From: Spiractinospora alimapuensis | GTDB lineage: Bacteria > Actinomycetota > Actinomycetes > Streptosporangiales > Streptosporangiaceae | Reading direction: 5' to 3' | Length of the DNA: 64,000 bases | NCBI RefSeq assembly: GCF_018437505.1 | Contig: NZ_CP072467.1 | Location: 1,798,001 to 1,862,000, forward strand | Part shown: positions 18,098 to 28,714 of the stretch, piece after piece | Numbering within the stretch: position 1 is the stretch's first letter | Layout of the letters: every line of letters starts with the position of its first letter | The notes under the pieces: model-generated | What the model was told of the DNA's origin: nothing | The model's database searches: none | The model's input: the letters and a program-made list of their open reading frames with translations, nothing else | Translations under genes and position numbers: made by a program

Positions 18098-18126
18098 TAC
18101 AGTAATGAAAATCATTGTCGTTCATT
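18098..18126 (+). promoter_or_regulatory. Zur/Fur-like operator overlapping a -10 element
   Basis: TACAGT at 18098-18103 is a good -10 hexamer. Directly after it, 18106-18120 reads TGAAAATCATTGTCG. The left half matches TGAAAAT of the actinobacterial Zur box (TGAAAATGATTTTCA type) exactly, and the right half matches 5 of 7. Nested symmetry is also present (AATGAA at 18104-18109 and TTCATT at 18121-18126). It lies 20 bp before the TTG start of the ATPase gene, a position where a bound repressor would block transcription. No other such site was seen in the window. Confidence 0.55.
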
Positions 18127-18145
18127 CATCGTGTGGGGAGTACCT

Positions 18146-19120
18146 TTGAAGATCGCGTTCGTGGGCAAGGGAGGAAGCGGCAAGACCACCATTGCCGCGC
18201 TGTTCACGCGGTACCTCGCGGAGACCGGTCACCCGGTGGTCGCGATCGACGCCGACATCAACCAACACCTCGCCGCCGCGCTCGGCGTCAGCGACGCCAC
18301 CGCCGCCCAGATCCCACCGCTCGGGCTCCACGTCGGCGACATCAAGGAGATCCTGCGGGGCACCAACCCCCGGATCACCACGCCGTCGGCGATGGCCAAG
18401 ACCACGCCACCGGGCTCCGGCTCGCGTCTCCTCGACCTCGGTCCCGGTAACCCCGTCCACGACAGGTTCGGGCACCAGGTCGAGGGGGCGACCCTCATGC
18501 TGACGGGCCCCTTCAGCGAGGAGGACCTCGGTACGTCCTGCTACCACTCCAAGGTCGGCGCGGTCGAGCTGTACCTCAACCACCTCGTGGACGGTCACGA
18601 CGAGTACGTCGTGGTGGACATGACGGCGGGCGCGGACTCCTTCGCCTCCGGCCTGTTCACCCGCTTCGACATGACGTTCCTGGTCGCCGAGCCCACGGTT
18701 CGCGGTGTGAGTGTGCACCGGCAGTACGCCGAGTACGCGCGGGACCACGATGTCACGATCCAGGTCGTGGGCAACAAGGTGCGCGGAGCCGACGACGTGG
18801 AGTTCCTGACCGATCACGTGGGCGACGCGCTACTCACCCACCTCGGGCAGTCGGAGTTCGTCCGGGCGATGGAGAAGGGCCGCCACCCGAGCCTGACCAG
18901 CCTCGAACCCGAGAACCTCAAGGCGTTGGGCATCCTGCGTGACACGGTCGACGCCACACCCAAGGACTGGCAGCGGTTCACACGCCAGGGCATCGAGTTC
19001 CACATCCGCAACGCCCGCCGCTGGGGCGGTGCCGCCGAGGCCGAACTGGTGGCCCAGGTCGACCCGGACTTCACACTCGGCCCGGACGCGCTCGCGACGT
19101 TGGACGGCCAGCGGTCATGA
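18146..19120 (+). CDS. CooC-type P-loop ATPase
   Basis: 324 residues of the MinD/CooC/NifH superfamily: deviant Walker A GKGGSGKT at 7-14 with its signature lysine, AIDADINQHLAAALG as the A' aspartate region, and EYVVVDMTAGADSF as Walker B/switch. A conserved block GTSCYHSKVGAVELYLNHL carries one cysteine that could form a dimer-interface metal site, as in CooC nickel chaperones, although the usual CxC is absent. Such ATPases mature metal centres of carbon monoxide dehydrogenase and other metalloenzymes. TTG 18146 is preferred over GTG 18083 because of GGGGAG five bases upstream and the motif position. The Zur/Fur-like box before it suggests metal-responsive expression. Client enzyme unknown. 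Confidence 0.83.
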   Translation: MKIAFVGKGGSGKTTIAALFTRYLAETGHPVVAIDADINQHLAAALGVSDATAAQIPPLGLHVGDIKEILRGTNPRITTPSAMAKTTPPGSGSRLLDLGPGNPVHDRFGHQVEGATLMLTGPFSEEDLGTSCYHSKVGAVELYLNHLVDGHDEYVVVDMTAGADSFASGLFTRFDMTFLVAEPTVRGVSVHRQYAEYARDHDVTIQVVGNKVRGADDVEFLTDHVGDALLTHLGQSEFVRAMEKGRHPSLTSLEPENLKALGILRDTVDATPKDWQRFTRQGIEFHIRNARRWGGAAEAELVAQVDPDFTLGPDALATLDGQRS

Positions 19121-19124
19121 CCGT

Positions 19125-19153
19125 GTGGGGCGGTGCCCACCGCACCGCCCCAC
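19125..19153. terminator. Terminator after the CooC-type ATPase gene
   Basis: A perfect 12-bp inverted repeat (19125-19136 with 19142-19153) with a CCACC loop, right after the ATPase stop and before the convergent acetyltransferase gene. It may serve both. Confidence 0.7.
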
Positions 19154-19195
19154 GTCCTAATCGGGCGGCCGTCGGCCGTCCGGGCTCGGGGCGGC

Positions 19196-20047
19196 TCAGA
19201 ACAGGATGGACATCGCGGCGTCGACCTCGCGAAAGCCGACGTGATCGTAGGCCGCGCGGGCGGGGAGGTTGAAGTCGTTGACGTAGAGGGTGACCCGCGG
19301 CGCGAAGTCGGCCAGCGCGGCCCGCACGACGGCGGCCATTCCGGGGACCGAACGACCCTGGCCGCGCAGTTCCGGGTGGACCCACACGCCCTGCACCTGA
19401 CAGGCCTGCGGCGTCACCGCCCCGATCTCGGCCTTGAAGACGACGCGACCATCCTCGATGTGGGCGAAGGAACGTCCGCTGCGGACCAGCTCCTCGGTGC
19501 GCGACCGGTAGAGCGCGTCCCCGTCGCGACTGTCCCCGCTGGGCGAGACACCGACCTCTTCGGTGAACATCGCGACACAGGCCGGGTACAGCAGCGGAAA
19601 GTTCTCCATGGTCACCCGCCGCACCCCGGGGTCCGGCCGCACGTGTGCCGGCAGAGCCGTGATCTCCAGGACGGGTTGCCGGGCGCGGATCGCCCGGGGT
19701 GGCCCCCAGTGCGGCTCCAGATGACGCCACAGGTCGGTGACCTCATCGACGGGGCCCACGATCGAGGAGCACCGACGACCGCGCCATCGTGCCTGCTCGG
19801 CGAAGTGCCACGCGGCGCGGGACCCCGCGTTCACCGGCACCAGGTTCGCCCCGGAGTAGCACAGGGCCTGAAGTTCACCGTCTTCGACGTATCCCCACAG
19901 CTCGGCCCCGAGCCGCCCGGGGTCGAAACCGTTCGACCTCAGCCGTGAGTTCACGAACACGTGTCGCACGGGGTCGGCGTCCAACAGACGCCGCACATCG
20001 GCGTGATCACGATCCCCGAGAACACGCACGGATGCGGTCCGAAGCAT
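19196..20047 (-). CDS. GNAT acetyltransferase with DUF4081 N-terminal domain
   Basis: 283 residues. The N-terminal half (RVLGDRDHADVRRLLDADPVRHVFVNSRL) is the DUF4081 type. The C-terminal GNAT fold carries VQGVWVHPELRGQGRS, the acetyl-CoA loop (R/Q-x-x-G-x-G/A type), and LYVNDFNLPARAAYDHVGF. It ends the dxr-rip-ispG cluster, as in many actinomycetes, where this linkage is conserved though no pathway role is established. The ATG at 20047 is chosen, as the extra upstream codons to 20128 have non-coding character. Substrate unknown. Confidence 0.85.
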   Translation of the reverse strand: MLRTASVRVLGDRDHADVRRLLDADPVRHVFVNSRLRSNGFDPGRLGAELWGYVEDGELQALCYSGANLVPVNAGSRAAWHFAEQARWRGRRCSSIVGPVDEVTDLWRHLEPHWGPPRAIRARQPVLEITALPAHVRPDPGVRRVTMENFPLLYPACVAMFTEEVGVSPSGDSRDGDALYRSRTEELVRSGRSFAHIEDGRVVFKAEIGAVTPQACQVQGVWVHPELRGQGRSVPGMAAVVRAALADFAPRVTLYVNDFNLPARAAYDHVGFREVDAAMSILF

Positions 20048-20191
20048 GCGCTGTACCCCCCGCCGCCCGAGACTCCTGTCCACAAGCGTAGGCGACCGGC
20101 CCGGCACGGCCCGCGCTACGACACCCACTCGGGACGGTGAGTTCCGAGCCGCTCCACGGAGGGTTGGCGGGTCAGGGTGCGGCGTCGAGTG

Positions 20192-21340
20192 TCAGCTCAC
20201 CGAGACACTGGGCTGGCCGGAAGCGGACTCGCCGATCTCCTCCGCCAGGCGGGTGGCCTCGGCGATCAGGGTCTCCACGATCTGGTCCTCCGGGACGGTC
20301 TTGACGACCTCACCCTTGACGAAGATCTGCCCCTTGCCGTTGCCCGAGGCCACGCCCAGGTCCGCGTCCCGCGCCTCACCGGGACCGTTCACCACGCACC
20401 CCATGACGGCCACGCGCAGCGGGACGTCCATGCCCTCGAGCCCCGCGGTGACGTCGTCGGCCAACTGGTAGACGTCGACCTGCGCCCGGCCACAACTCGG
20501 GCAGGAGACGATCTCCAGGCCACGCTCGCGCATCCCCAGTGACTCCAGGATCTGCGCACCGACCTTGACCTCCTCGGCCGGGGGCGCGGACAGGGACACG
20601 CGGATGGTGTCGCCGATCCCCTCGGCGAGGAGGGCGCCGAACGCGGCGGCGGACTTCACGGTGCCCTGGAACGCCGGGCCCGCCTCGGTCACCCCGAGAT
20701 GCAGCGGGTAGTCGCACTGCTGGGAGAGCTGCCGGTAGGCCTGGATCATGACGACCGGGTCGTGGTGCTTGACCGAGATCTTGATGTCGCGGAAGTCGTG
20801 CTCCTCGAACAGCGAGCACTCCCACAGCGCCGACTCGACCAGCGCCTCGGGAGTGGCCTTCCCGTACTTGTCCAACAGCCGCTTGTCCAGGGAGCCGGCG
20901 TTGACACCGATCCGGATCGGCACGCCGGCGTCCCGCGCGGCGCGTGAGATCTCACCGACCTTGTCGTCGAACTTCTTGATGTTTCCCGGGTTGACGCGAA
21001 CCGCGGCGCAACCGGCCTCGATCGCGGCGAAGACGTAACGCGGCTGGAAGTGAATGTCGGCGATGACGGGGATCTGCGACTTCTTCGCGATGATCGGAAG
21101 CGCCTCGGCGTCGTCGGCGCTCGGCACGGCGACGCGGACGATCTGGCAGCCCGACGCGGTGAGCTCCGCGATCTGCTGCAGGGTCGCGTTGATGTCAGCG
21201 GTGACCGTGGTGGTCATGGACTGCACCGAGACGGGCGCTCCCCCACCGACGGGGACGTCGCCCACCATGATCCGCCGGGTGGGGCGACGCTCCGCGAGCG
21301 GACGCATCGGAGTATCCGGCATTCCCAGATCGACAGCCAT
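20192..21340 (-). CDS. ispG: 4-hydroxy-3-methylbut-2-en-1-yl diphosphate synthase
   Basis: 382 residues, full length for the bacterial IspG/GcpE. It carries the TIM-barrel opening [59 protein letters not shown], and the C-terminal 4Fe-4S ligands in [11 protein letters not shown] and [12 protein letters not shown]. It converts methylerythritol cyclodiphosphate to HMBPP, the penultimate step of the MEP isoprenoid pathway, using reduced ferredoxin or flavodoxin. It lies downstream of the M50 protease and dxr genes in the canonical actinobacterial order. Confidence 0.96.
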   Translation of the reverse strand: MAVDLGMPDTPMRPLAERRPTRRIMVGDVPVGGGAPVSVQSMTTTVTADINATLQQIAELTASGCQIVRVAVPSADDAEALPIIAKKSQIPVIADIHFQPRYVFAAIEAGCAAVRVNPGNIKKFDDKVGEISRAARDAGVPIRIGVNAGSLDKRLLDKYGKATPEALVESALWECSLFEEHDFRDIKISVKHHDPVVMIQAYRQLSQQCDYPLHLGVTEAGPAFQGTVKSAAAFGALLAEGIGDTIRVSLSAPPAEEVKVGAQILESLGMRERGLEIVSCPSCGRAQVDVYQLADDVTAGLEGMDVPLRVAVMGCVVNGPGEARDADLGVASGNGKGQIFVKGEVVKTVPEDQIVETLIAEATRLAEEIGESASGQPSVSVS

Positions 21341-21459
21341 CAGGGCTCAACACCTCACGAGAGAGGGAACGGAAGGACGCCGGCAGCCGTCACGGGCCCA
21401 GCGAGCACGTTCCAAGGCTACCGGCTCAGCGAAGAGGACGTCCCAGTTCCCGTCACGGA

Positions 21460-22818
21460 TCACTGGATGAGACGCACCGGGTTGACGACGTCGGCGACGA
21501 GCAGCAGGACGCTGAAGCCGATGAAGCAGGCCACGACCACGTAGGCCACCGGCATGAGCTTCGCGACGTCGAACGGACCGGGGTCCGGGCGGGTGAACAT
21601 TCGCGCCCACCAGCGCCGCACCGACTCCCAGACGGCTCCGAGGATGTGCCCGCCGTCCAGCGGCAGGATCGGCAGCATGTTGAACGCGAACAGGAAGAAG
21701 TTCACCGTGGCGAGCAGCATCAACATCATGACGGTGCGGTCCACGGCCGGAATCTCCATGGCGACGATCTCACCGCCCAACCGCGAGGCTCCGACGACAC
21801 CCACGGGTGAGTCGGCCTCGCGTTCTCCGCCGAGGAACGCCGCCTCCCACAGTCCGGGGATCTTGGTCGGTAGGGCGACCAGGTGGACCACGACGTCCTT
21901 GGAGATGGTCCCGATCTCCACGACGGTCTCGCCCGCGGTGAGCGGTTGGCGTTCCTGGAGCGGAGTGAATCCCAGGAACCCGGCCGGCTCCGTCTCCGGA
22001 ATGTAGCGTCCCTGTTCGTCGACGATCGGCTCCCCGTCGGCGTCGGTGCGCACGATGGGTTCACCGTTCTCGTCCAGCGACGCCACCTCGGACTCGATCA
22101 CGTCGGCCTGCACGGTGAGGGTCTCGCCGTCGCGCTCGAGCACGATGGTGGTGGCTCCGCCGCTCTCACGGATGGTGCTCTGCAGGGCGCCCCAGTCGGG
22201 CGTCTCCTGGCCGTCCACGGACAGGATCCGGTCGCCCTCCTGGATCCCGGCCTCCAGCGCCGGTGTCGGCGGCGCGTTGTCCGGGCAGCCCTCGACGTCC
22301 TCGCCGGCGGCCACGACGCACTCGTTGACCCGTCCGACCGTGGTCGTGCTCTCGAAGAACCCGAAGCCCATCATCACCACGGCGAAGATCACGATGGCCA
22401 GGACCAGGTTCATGACCGGGCCGGCGAACATCACGATCAACCGCTTCCACGGCGCGCGCTGGTAGAACTGACGGTCCTCGTCGCCGGGCTCGAGATCGAC
22501 CCGCGCGGCGTCCCGCGCGTCCTCGATCATCGCCCGCCAGCGCGACATCGGCTTGCCGGACGCCTCCGGGTCGTGTCGCGACGGCGGGATCATCCCCACC
22601 ATGCGCACGAACCCTCCCAGCGGGAAGGCCTTGATGCCGTACTCGGTCTCACCCCAGGTGCGGGACCACAGTGTCTTGCCGAACCCGACGAAGAACTGGG
22701 TGCAGCGAATGCCGAACATCTTGGCGGCTGCCATGTGTCCCAGCTCGTGCCACGCGACCGACAGCACGAGCGCCAGGACGAACGCGAGGATGCCAAGCGT
22801 TGTCAGCACAGCGGTCAT
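21460..22818 (-). CDS. Site-2 intramembrane metalloprotease (RseP/Rip1-like)
   Basis: 452 residues. The zinc motif HELGH in the first membrane span (SVAWHELGHMAAAKMFG) and the LPLDGGHI motif in a late span provide the metal ligands. The central region (GRVNECVVAAGEDVEGCPDNAPPTPALEAGIQEGDRILSVDGQETP and on, described by function) is a PDZ domain, with an extended acidic insert (residues about 230-290). Family members such as Mycobacterium Rip1 cut anti-sigma factors inside the membrane to release extracytoplasmic sigma factors. Ten bases separate its start from the upstream dxr stop, so both are probably one transcript. Confidence 0.92.
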   Translation of the reverse strand: MTAVLTTLGILAFVLALVLSVAWHELGHMAAAKMFGIRCTQFFVGFGKTLWSRTWGETEYGIKAFPLGGFVRMVGMIPPSRHDPEASGKPMSRWRAMIEDARDAARVDLEPGDEDRQFYQRAPWKRLIVMFAGPVMNLVLAIVIFAVVMMGFGFFESTTTVGRVNECVVAAGEDVEGCPDNAPPTPALEAGIQEGDRILSVDGQETPDWGALQSTIRESGGATTIVLERDGETLTVQADVIESEVASLDENGEPIVRTDADGEPIVDEQGRYIPETEPAGFLGFTPLQERQPLTAGETVVEIGTISKDVVVHLVALPTKIPGLWEAAFLGGEREADSPVGVVGASRLGGEIVAMEIPAVDRTVMMLMLLATVNFFLFAFNMLPILPLDGGHILGAVWESVRRWWARMFTRPDPGPFDVAKLMPVAYVVVACFIGFSVLLLVADVVNPVRLIQ

Positions 22819-22828
22819 CCGCTACCCC

Positions 22829-24088
22829 TCAGGACCGATCGATGAGTTCCCATGAGCGGGCTCGGGCCCAGGCGTCGGCGGCGTAGACGGCGTCCAGCGT
22901 CGGCGCGTGACGCTCCCCCGCGTCCGCATGTTCCGAGACTACCTGCGCCACGATGTCCACAATCGCCGGGAATGGCAAACGCGTGCCCAGGAACGCCGCC
23001 ACGGCCTCCTCGTTGGCCGCGTTGTACACCGCGGGCGCCGTGCCGCCCGCGCGTCCCACCTGTGCCGCGAGGGCGACGGCCGGGAACACATCCGAGTCCA
23101 GTGGCTCGAAGGTCCACGAGCTGGCGCGGGTCCAGTCGAGGGGCTGTGCCACCTCGGACAGACGTTCCGGCCAGGCGAGACCGTTGGCGATCGGGATCCG
23201 CATGTCCGGCGGGCTGGCCTTGGCCAGAGTGGTGCCGTCGACGTACTCGACCATGGAGTGCACCACGGACTGGGGGTGGACGACGACCTCGATCTGGTCG
23301 AAGGGGACGTCGAACAGCAGGTGCGCCTCGATCACCTCCAGCCCCTTGTTCACGAGCGTGGCGCTGTTGACGGTGATGACCGGACCCATGTTCCAGGTCG
23401 GGTGCGCGAGGGCCTGCTCCGGGGTGACCGCCTCGAGGTCAGACCGGGACCACCCGCGGAACGGCCCACCGCTGGCGGTGACCACCACACGACTCACGTC
23501 CCCGGGGCGCCCCTCCACCCTCCCCTGCGCGAGGCTGGAGAGTTGGTCGTCGGGGACGTGGGGGAAGCACTGAGCGATCGCGTAGTGCTCGGAGTCGACC
23601 GGAACGATCTGCCCGGGACGCGCCGCGTCGCGCACCAGGGGTCCGCCGATGATGAGCGACTCCTTGTTGGCCAGGGCCAACAGGCGCCCCGACCGCAGCG
23701 CGGCCAGGGTCGACTCCAGGCCGAGGGCTCCGGTGATGCCGTTGAGCACGACGTCGCTCGGCCACTGGGCGGCCTCGACGACACCGGCGGAACCGGTGAG
23801 GACCTTGGCCGGCGAACCGTGCTGAGCGAGGCCCGAACGTACCACGTCGGCAGCGGACTCCTGGGCGACGGCCACGGCCTCCACGTCGAGCTCGACCGCC
23901 TGGCGCACCAGGTCGTCCGGGCGCCCTCCGCCGCCGGCGAGAGCCACGACCCGCAGACGGTCGGGGTGGCGGCGGACGATGTCGATCGCCTGGGTCCCGA
24001 TGGATCCGGTACTGCCCAGGAGGACGACGTCGCGCCGAGGAGTACCCTGATCCCGACGGTGTGAGCTCGATGGTTCGCTGAGTGGCAC
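22829..24088 (-). CDS. dxr: 1-deoxy-D-xylulose-5-phosphate reductoisomerase
   Basis: 419 residues. The NADPH-binding [13 protein letters not shown] lies near residue 27, [11 protein letters not shown] follows, then the substrate and metal-binding region [24 protein letters not shown] and [27 protein letters not shown] (motif region, described in order). It catalyses the first committed MEP-pathway step and is the fosmidomycin target. The frame is open up to 24430, but GTG 24088, which gives VPLSEPSSS, puts the NADPH motif at the usual distance. The ribosome-binding site is weak. The promoter region is shared with the divergent secreted protease. Confidence 0.95.
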   Translation of the reverse strand: MPLSEPSSSHRRDQGTPRRDVVLLGSTGSIGTQAIDIVRRHPDRLRVVALAGGGGRPDDLVRQAVELDVEAVAVAQESAADVVRSGLAQHGSPAKVLTGSAGVVEAAQWPSDVVLNGITGALGLESTLAALRSGRLLALANKESLIIGGPLVRDAARPGQIVPVDSEHYAIAQCFPHVPDDQLSSLAQGRVEGRPGDVSRVVVTASGGPFRGWSRSDLEAVTPEQALAHPTWNMGPVITVNSATLVNKGLEVIEAHLLFDVPFDQIEVVVHPQSVVHSMVEYVDGTTLAKASPPDMRIPIANGLAWPERLSEVAQPLDWTRASSWTFEPLDSDVFPAVALAAQVGRAGGTAPAVYNAANEEAVAAFLGTRLPFPAIVDIVAQVVSEHADAGERHAPTLDAVYAADAWARARSWELIDRS

Positions 24089-24257
24089 ATCGCCATCATA
24101 GGAGTTCCCCCGCGGGCCGCTGACTTCTCGTGCCGCGACCCACCAGCCCGTCCGCCGGTTTCGGCATGACCGGTGATCGCGTCGCGTGCGACCCAAACGA
24201 CACTCAGATACGAAGAGTGCTCTTATTGTCACTGTTCGTGTGGCAATATGGCGTGTC

Positions 24258-25262
24258 ATGGCACGTACACTCGCCGCGTCCCTCGTTGGGACCGCCGCCT
24301 CCGCCGTCCTGTTCGCCAGCGCGGGCCCCGCCATCGCCGCACCGGCCGCCCCCGCGGATCCGGAGGAGCGCGGCACCGACACCCCGGAGATCGTCCACCA
24401 CGAGGCCGCCGCCACCGACAACGAACGCAACTCCGTCCTGAGCTACTGGACCGACGCCCGCATGTCCGCGGCCGAACCGCTGGCTCGCCTGTTGGAGCAG
24501 ACCGGGGGGCTCACCATCACCGGCGACCCCACACAGAGCGCGGGCTCCGACGCACAGGCCGCCCAGGGCGTCAACCCCAACAGCACCGGTGAGCCCTGGC
24601 CGGGCGGCGGAACGGTGGTCGAGGCCACCGGGCGCGTCTTCCTCACCATGGGCGGCAACGACTACACGTGTTCTGCCGCGCTGGTCAACGCCGAGAACCG
24701 CTCCACCGTGGTGACGGCCGGCCACTGCGTCGCCGACGGTGAGGGCGGCTGGGCCGACAACTGGGTCTTCGTCCCCGGCTACGACAACGGCGACGAGCCG
24801 TACGGCCGTTTCGCCGCCCGGGACATGCTCGCCACCGACGCCTGGGCCGAGAACGGCGACGACGAGTACGACTACGCCATGGTGGCCCTCCACGACAACG
24901 ACGCCGGCACCGCGCCACAGGACGCCGCCGCGGCGCTGGGGATCGAGTTCAACGCCCCCGTCGGCGAACAGGTGTACACCTTCGGTTACCCGGCCGCCGG
25001 CCGGTTCGACGGCAACGAGCTGCACTACTGCTCCGGCACCACGGTCGAGGACCCGTGGGGGACGGACGCCTACGGGGTGCCCTGTGAGATGACCCAGGGA
25101 TCCAGCGGTGGCCCTTTTCTCAGCGACTTCGACACGAGCACCGGCGAGGGCACCGTGACCTCGGTGATCAGCTTCAAGTACTCCGACGACGACTCCACCC
25201 AGTACGGCCCCCGCCTCGGCGACGAGGCCCGGAATCTGTACGAACAAGCCGCGTCGAAATGA
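24258..25262 (+). CDS. Secreted trypsin-fold serine protease
   Basis: 334 residues. A Sec signal peptide (residues 1-28, cleavage after AIA) and a pro-like region to about residue 115 precede the chymotrypsin-fold domain. The catalytic triad is visible: H156 in TAGHC, D205 in DDEYDYAMV, and S283 in GSSGG. Cysteine pairs (TCSA with GHC, and CSGT with CEMT) would form disulfides. It resembles glutamyl endopeptidase/V8-like secreted proteases of actinomycetes. ATG 24258 gives the correct signal peptide. The ribosome-binding site is poor. A 5-2-5 inverted repeat (AAGAG-TG-CTCTT, 24213-24224) lies 33 bp upstream and could be regulatory. A strong terminator follows. Confidence 0.9.
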   Translation: MARTLAASLVGTAASAVLFASAGPAIAAPAAPADPEERGTDTPEIVHHEAAATDNERNSVLSYWTDARMSAAEPLARLLEQTGGLTITGDPTQSAGSDAQAAQGVNPNSTGEPWPGGGTVVEATGRVFLTMGGNDYTCSAALVNAENRSTVVTAGHCVADGEGGWADNWVFVPGYDNGDEPYGRFAARDMLATDAWAENGDDEYDYAMVALHDNDAGTAPQDAAAALGIEFNAPVGEQVYTFGYPAAGRFDGNELHYCSGTTVEDPWGTDAYGVPCEMTQGSSGGPFLSDFDTSTGEGTVTSVISFKYSDDDSTQYGPRLGDEARNLYEQAASK

Positions 25263-25268
25263 CGGTCC

Positions 25269-25300
25269 GGGGAGCACCGTCACCCGTAACGGTGCTCCCC
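25269..25300. terminator. Terminator after the secreted protease gene
   Basis: A perfect 12-bp inverted repeat (25269-25280 with 25289-25300) and an 8-base loop, seven bases after the protease stop. Confidence 0.75.
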
Positions 25301-26174
25301 CCGCGTCACCTCGCGCCACGACGCGGCCATGGTTACCCCTCGGGCGGAGCCATCACCGTCCCCGAAGCCCGTGCCCCATGGGGCGCCACGGACGGCTCCG
25401 GGTGCGTTGTGGACGACGGTCCCCGGCGGACTCGCACGAACGTGGTCCCATCCACTGGGCCCGTAGAGCCCCATACCGATCGCCGCAGCGACCGGACCAC
25501 GGCAGCACGCGGATCGCACGCCCACACGCCCCGTGGGACGAGGTCACAGAGATCAGGGCACCGTGTGACACCGCCGCCGGGTGTCCCGTGCCCCTGTCGC
25601 TTGGCCCCTCGCCCACGCCACACCACGGCCCGTGGTCGCACGGTCGGCGGATCCGCTCCGGGAGTCCCGCGACGCAGCGCGTGGTGGCACGCGCTGCCCA
25701 GACGAGGAACGATCGCTGCGGCCCTAGCGGGGTGGCGGAGCCTACGCACCGTGCCCACCGTCGAGGGCGCACGATCGACGAACGGCGACGTTGAACGGCT
25801 CATTCGCGGCGGCGTCCCCGAATCCCCGGAACGACGCCCGCGGGTCCCCGATCGGGGGCGAAGGATCGAGCCGAGCGCCATCCTCGGTCCACCATTAGTC
25901 ACGCCGCTAGTCACGCCGTGTATGGCAGGTTCTCCCGCCGTGACACCCGCGTCGCCCTCACCAGGACAGGGCCGCCGTACGCCAAGCGACTCTCGCGAGG
26001 CGCGCGGCGTGTCCACGGGGCGTGGAACGCGCGTCGCGACGTGGCGTCGGTGTGCTCGGCCCGTCGGGCGCGCGACGCGCTGGCCCCGTCCGGGCGGGCG
26101 TTCCCCATCGCCACGCGGGCGGCCAACCACATGGTGGAACGACTGGACCACTCCCGGGAAGCGCTCCCGAACGA
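25301..26174. other. Gene-poor stretch of about 870 bases
   Basis: Several open frames exist on both strands, but all translate to arginine/proline-rich low-information sequence without family resemblance or a ribosome-binding site. A short direct repeat (TAGTCACGCCG twice at about 25896-25918) is the only structure I noticed. I see no gene, RNA or mobile element; it may be the eroded remains of a lost gene. Confidence 0.5.
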
Positions 26175-27593
26175 TCAGAGGACCTCGAGGGTCCACTCCG
26201 GGGTGAGGTCGAGGTCGTCCTCCCGGGCGTCGGAGCTGATGGCCGCGTTCACCTCGATGACGGACGGCGTGCTTTCGAAGGTGAACGTCTCGTCGAGCGG
26301 GGACTCGTTGGTGACGTCGAAGAGCGGGTTCTCGTACGGGTACGCCTCGACGTAGATCGGGCCGACGTAGTCGGCGGCGACGCGTACGTCGACTGGGGCC
26401 TCGGGACCGGTGTACTGGTAGACCGCGTCGAACTCGCCGTCGATCGGGGATCCGTCCCACTCGGGGGCGTTGGTCAGGGGGTGCAGTTCGACGCTCCAGT
26501 CGCCGTCGGCCTGGACGGAGAGTCCCTGGATCGCCGCTTCGTCCTCGTTGATCACCGTCGCGCCGGAGTACGGGAGCCACTGATGGAAGGTGTCGATCTC
26601 GGAGTCCTCCGTGCCGTTGCCGGTGTCGAACGAGACGAGGATGGTCTCCCCCGTGTGCTCGACCGCGAGGTAGCCGATGTCGATGAACGGTTCGAACGAC
26701 TCCTCGGCGTCTCCGGTTCCCTCCAGCACGACGGGTTCGGACTCGGCGGCGGCTTCCTCGTCGTCTCCCTGTTCGACGGGGGCGGGGGCCTCACGCGCGT
26801 CGGCGTCGCCCGCTCCGGGGCGCACCATCACCACGTTGCCGGCGATCAGCGCCAGTAGCACGAGGACCATCGCGGTGATGACCAGTCCCTGCACCGTACG
26901 ACGTTCGGTCAGGTCGTCGGTGGGGGTGTCGGCACCGGAGGGACCGTTCTCCCGCGCCGGTCCCGCCGGCGTGGCTCCGCCGGGGGGTGGCCCCTGCGGG
27001 GTGAACGCCGCGCCGTGGGCGTCCGGCCGTGGCTGAGGCGGCTGGCGATGGTTACCCGGTGGCGGGGGCGGCATCGGGCCCGCCGCTCCGGGAGGTGGGC
27101 CGTGTCCCGGTGGTGGGGGTGGTGTCGCCCCACCCTGCCAGGTCGGCTGGGCGCCGGTCGGGGTGCCGGGGTACCCGTGGGCTCCGGGCCGCTGCGGGTG
27201 TGGGGGCATCGGCCCGGTGCCCCCGTGGGGCGGCGGGCCGACGGGCGGCCTCCCGCCGGGCTGAGATGGGTGGGGTGGCGGGCCGGGGTGGGGACGGCCG
27301 GGGTGGGGACGGCCGGGGGGTGGAGCCGGGTTGGCCGCCGGAGGATACGGGGACTGTCCCGGCGGAGGCCCATAGGGCGCCCCCGGAGGGACGGGGCCCT
27401 GGGGAGGACCTGCCTGGTGGCGGGCGTCGGGCTGGCCCGGGCCCGGTGGTCCCGGAGCCCATCCGGGCGCACCGGGAGGCGCGGGCGGCGTGGCTCCCGG
27501 TGGGATGGGGCGTTGGTCCGGTCTCGGTCCGGGGTCGTGGTGGCCCGGGTCCCGCGGTTGCTCCCCAGGGGACGGACTCCCGTGAGTTGGCAC
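26175..27593 (-). CDS. Proline-rich, single-span membrane protein
   Basis: 472 residues in three parts. Residues 1-215 are a disordered proline/glycine-rich cytoplasmic tail with many PPG and HPG units. About residues 235-257 form one membrane span (VQGLVITAMVLVLLALIAGNVVMV). The rest is an acidic extracellular domain that looks beta-rich (LEGTGDAEESFEPFIDIGYLAVEH, then NGTEDSEIDTFHQWLPYSG). Two adjacent 15-bp repeats (27281-27295 and 27296-27310) encode duplicated RPHPG units, a sign of replication slippage in the tail. I do not recognise a functional family. Similar Pro-rich anchored proteins are common in actinomycetes. It starts at ATG 27593 and runs the same way as the aldo/keto reductase gene upstream of it. 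Confidence 0.75.
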   Translation of the reverse strand: MPTHGSPSPGEQPRDPGHHDPGPRPDQRPIPPGATPPAPPGAPGWAPGPPGPGQPDARHQAGPPQGPVPPGAPYGPPPGQSPYPPAANPAPPPGRPHPGRPHPGPPPHPSQPGGRPPVGPPPHGGTGPMPPHPQRPGAHGYPGTPTGAQPTWQGGATPPPPPGHGPPPGAAGPMPPPPPGNHRQPPQPRPDAHGAAFTPQGPPPGGATPAGPARENGPSGADTPTDDLTERRTVQGLVITAMVLVLLALIAGNVVMVRPGAGDADAREAPAPVEQGDDEEAAAESEPVVLEGTGDAEESFEPFIDIGYLAVEHTGETILVSFDTGNGTEDSEIDTFHQWLPYSGATVINEDEAAIQGLSVQADGDWSVELHPLTNAPEWDGSPIDGEFDAVYQYTGPEAPVDVRVAADYVGPIYVEAYPYENPLFDVTNESPLDETFTFESTPSVIEVNAAISSDAREDDLDLTPEWTLEVL

Positions 27594-27614
27594 CTTGCGT
27601 CCTCCTCGGTCAGC

Positions 27615-28625
<1,011 letters not shown>

Positions 28626-28714
28626 CGCCCGAGCTCGTTCTCGACCCGGCTCTCACAGCGCTTGATCCTAGTTCACCGGGAACGGACGCAAGATCACCCG
28701 TGGGGGCGTTGTGG

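Noticed and set aside
24204-25319. A minus-strand 371-residue frame across the secreted protease
   Set aside because: It is glycine/valine-rich shadow sequence. The + strand has the catalytic triad and signal peptide.
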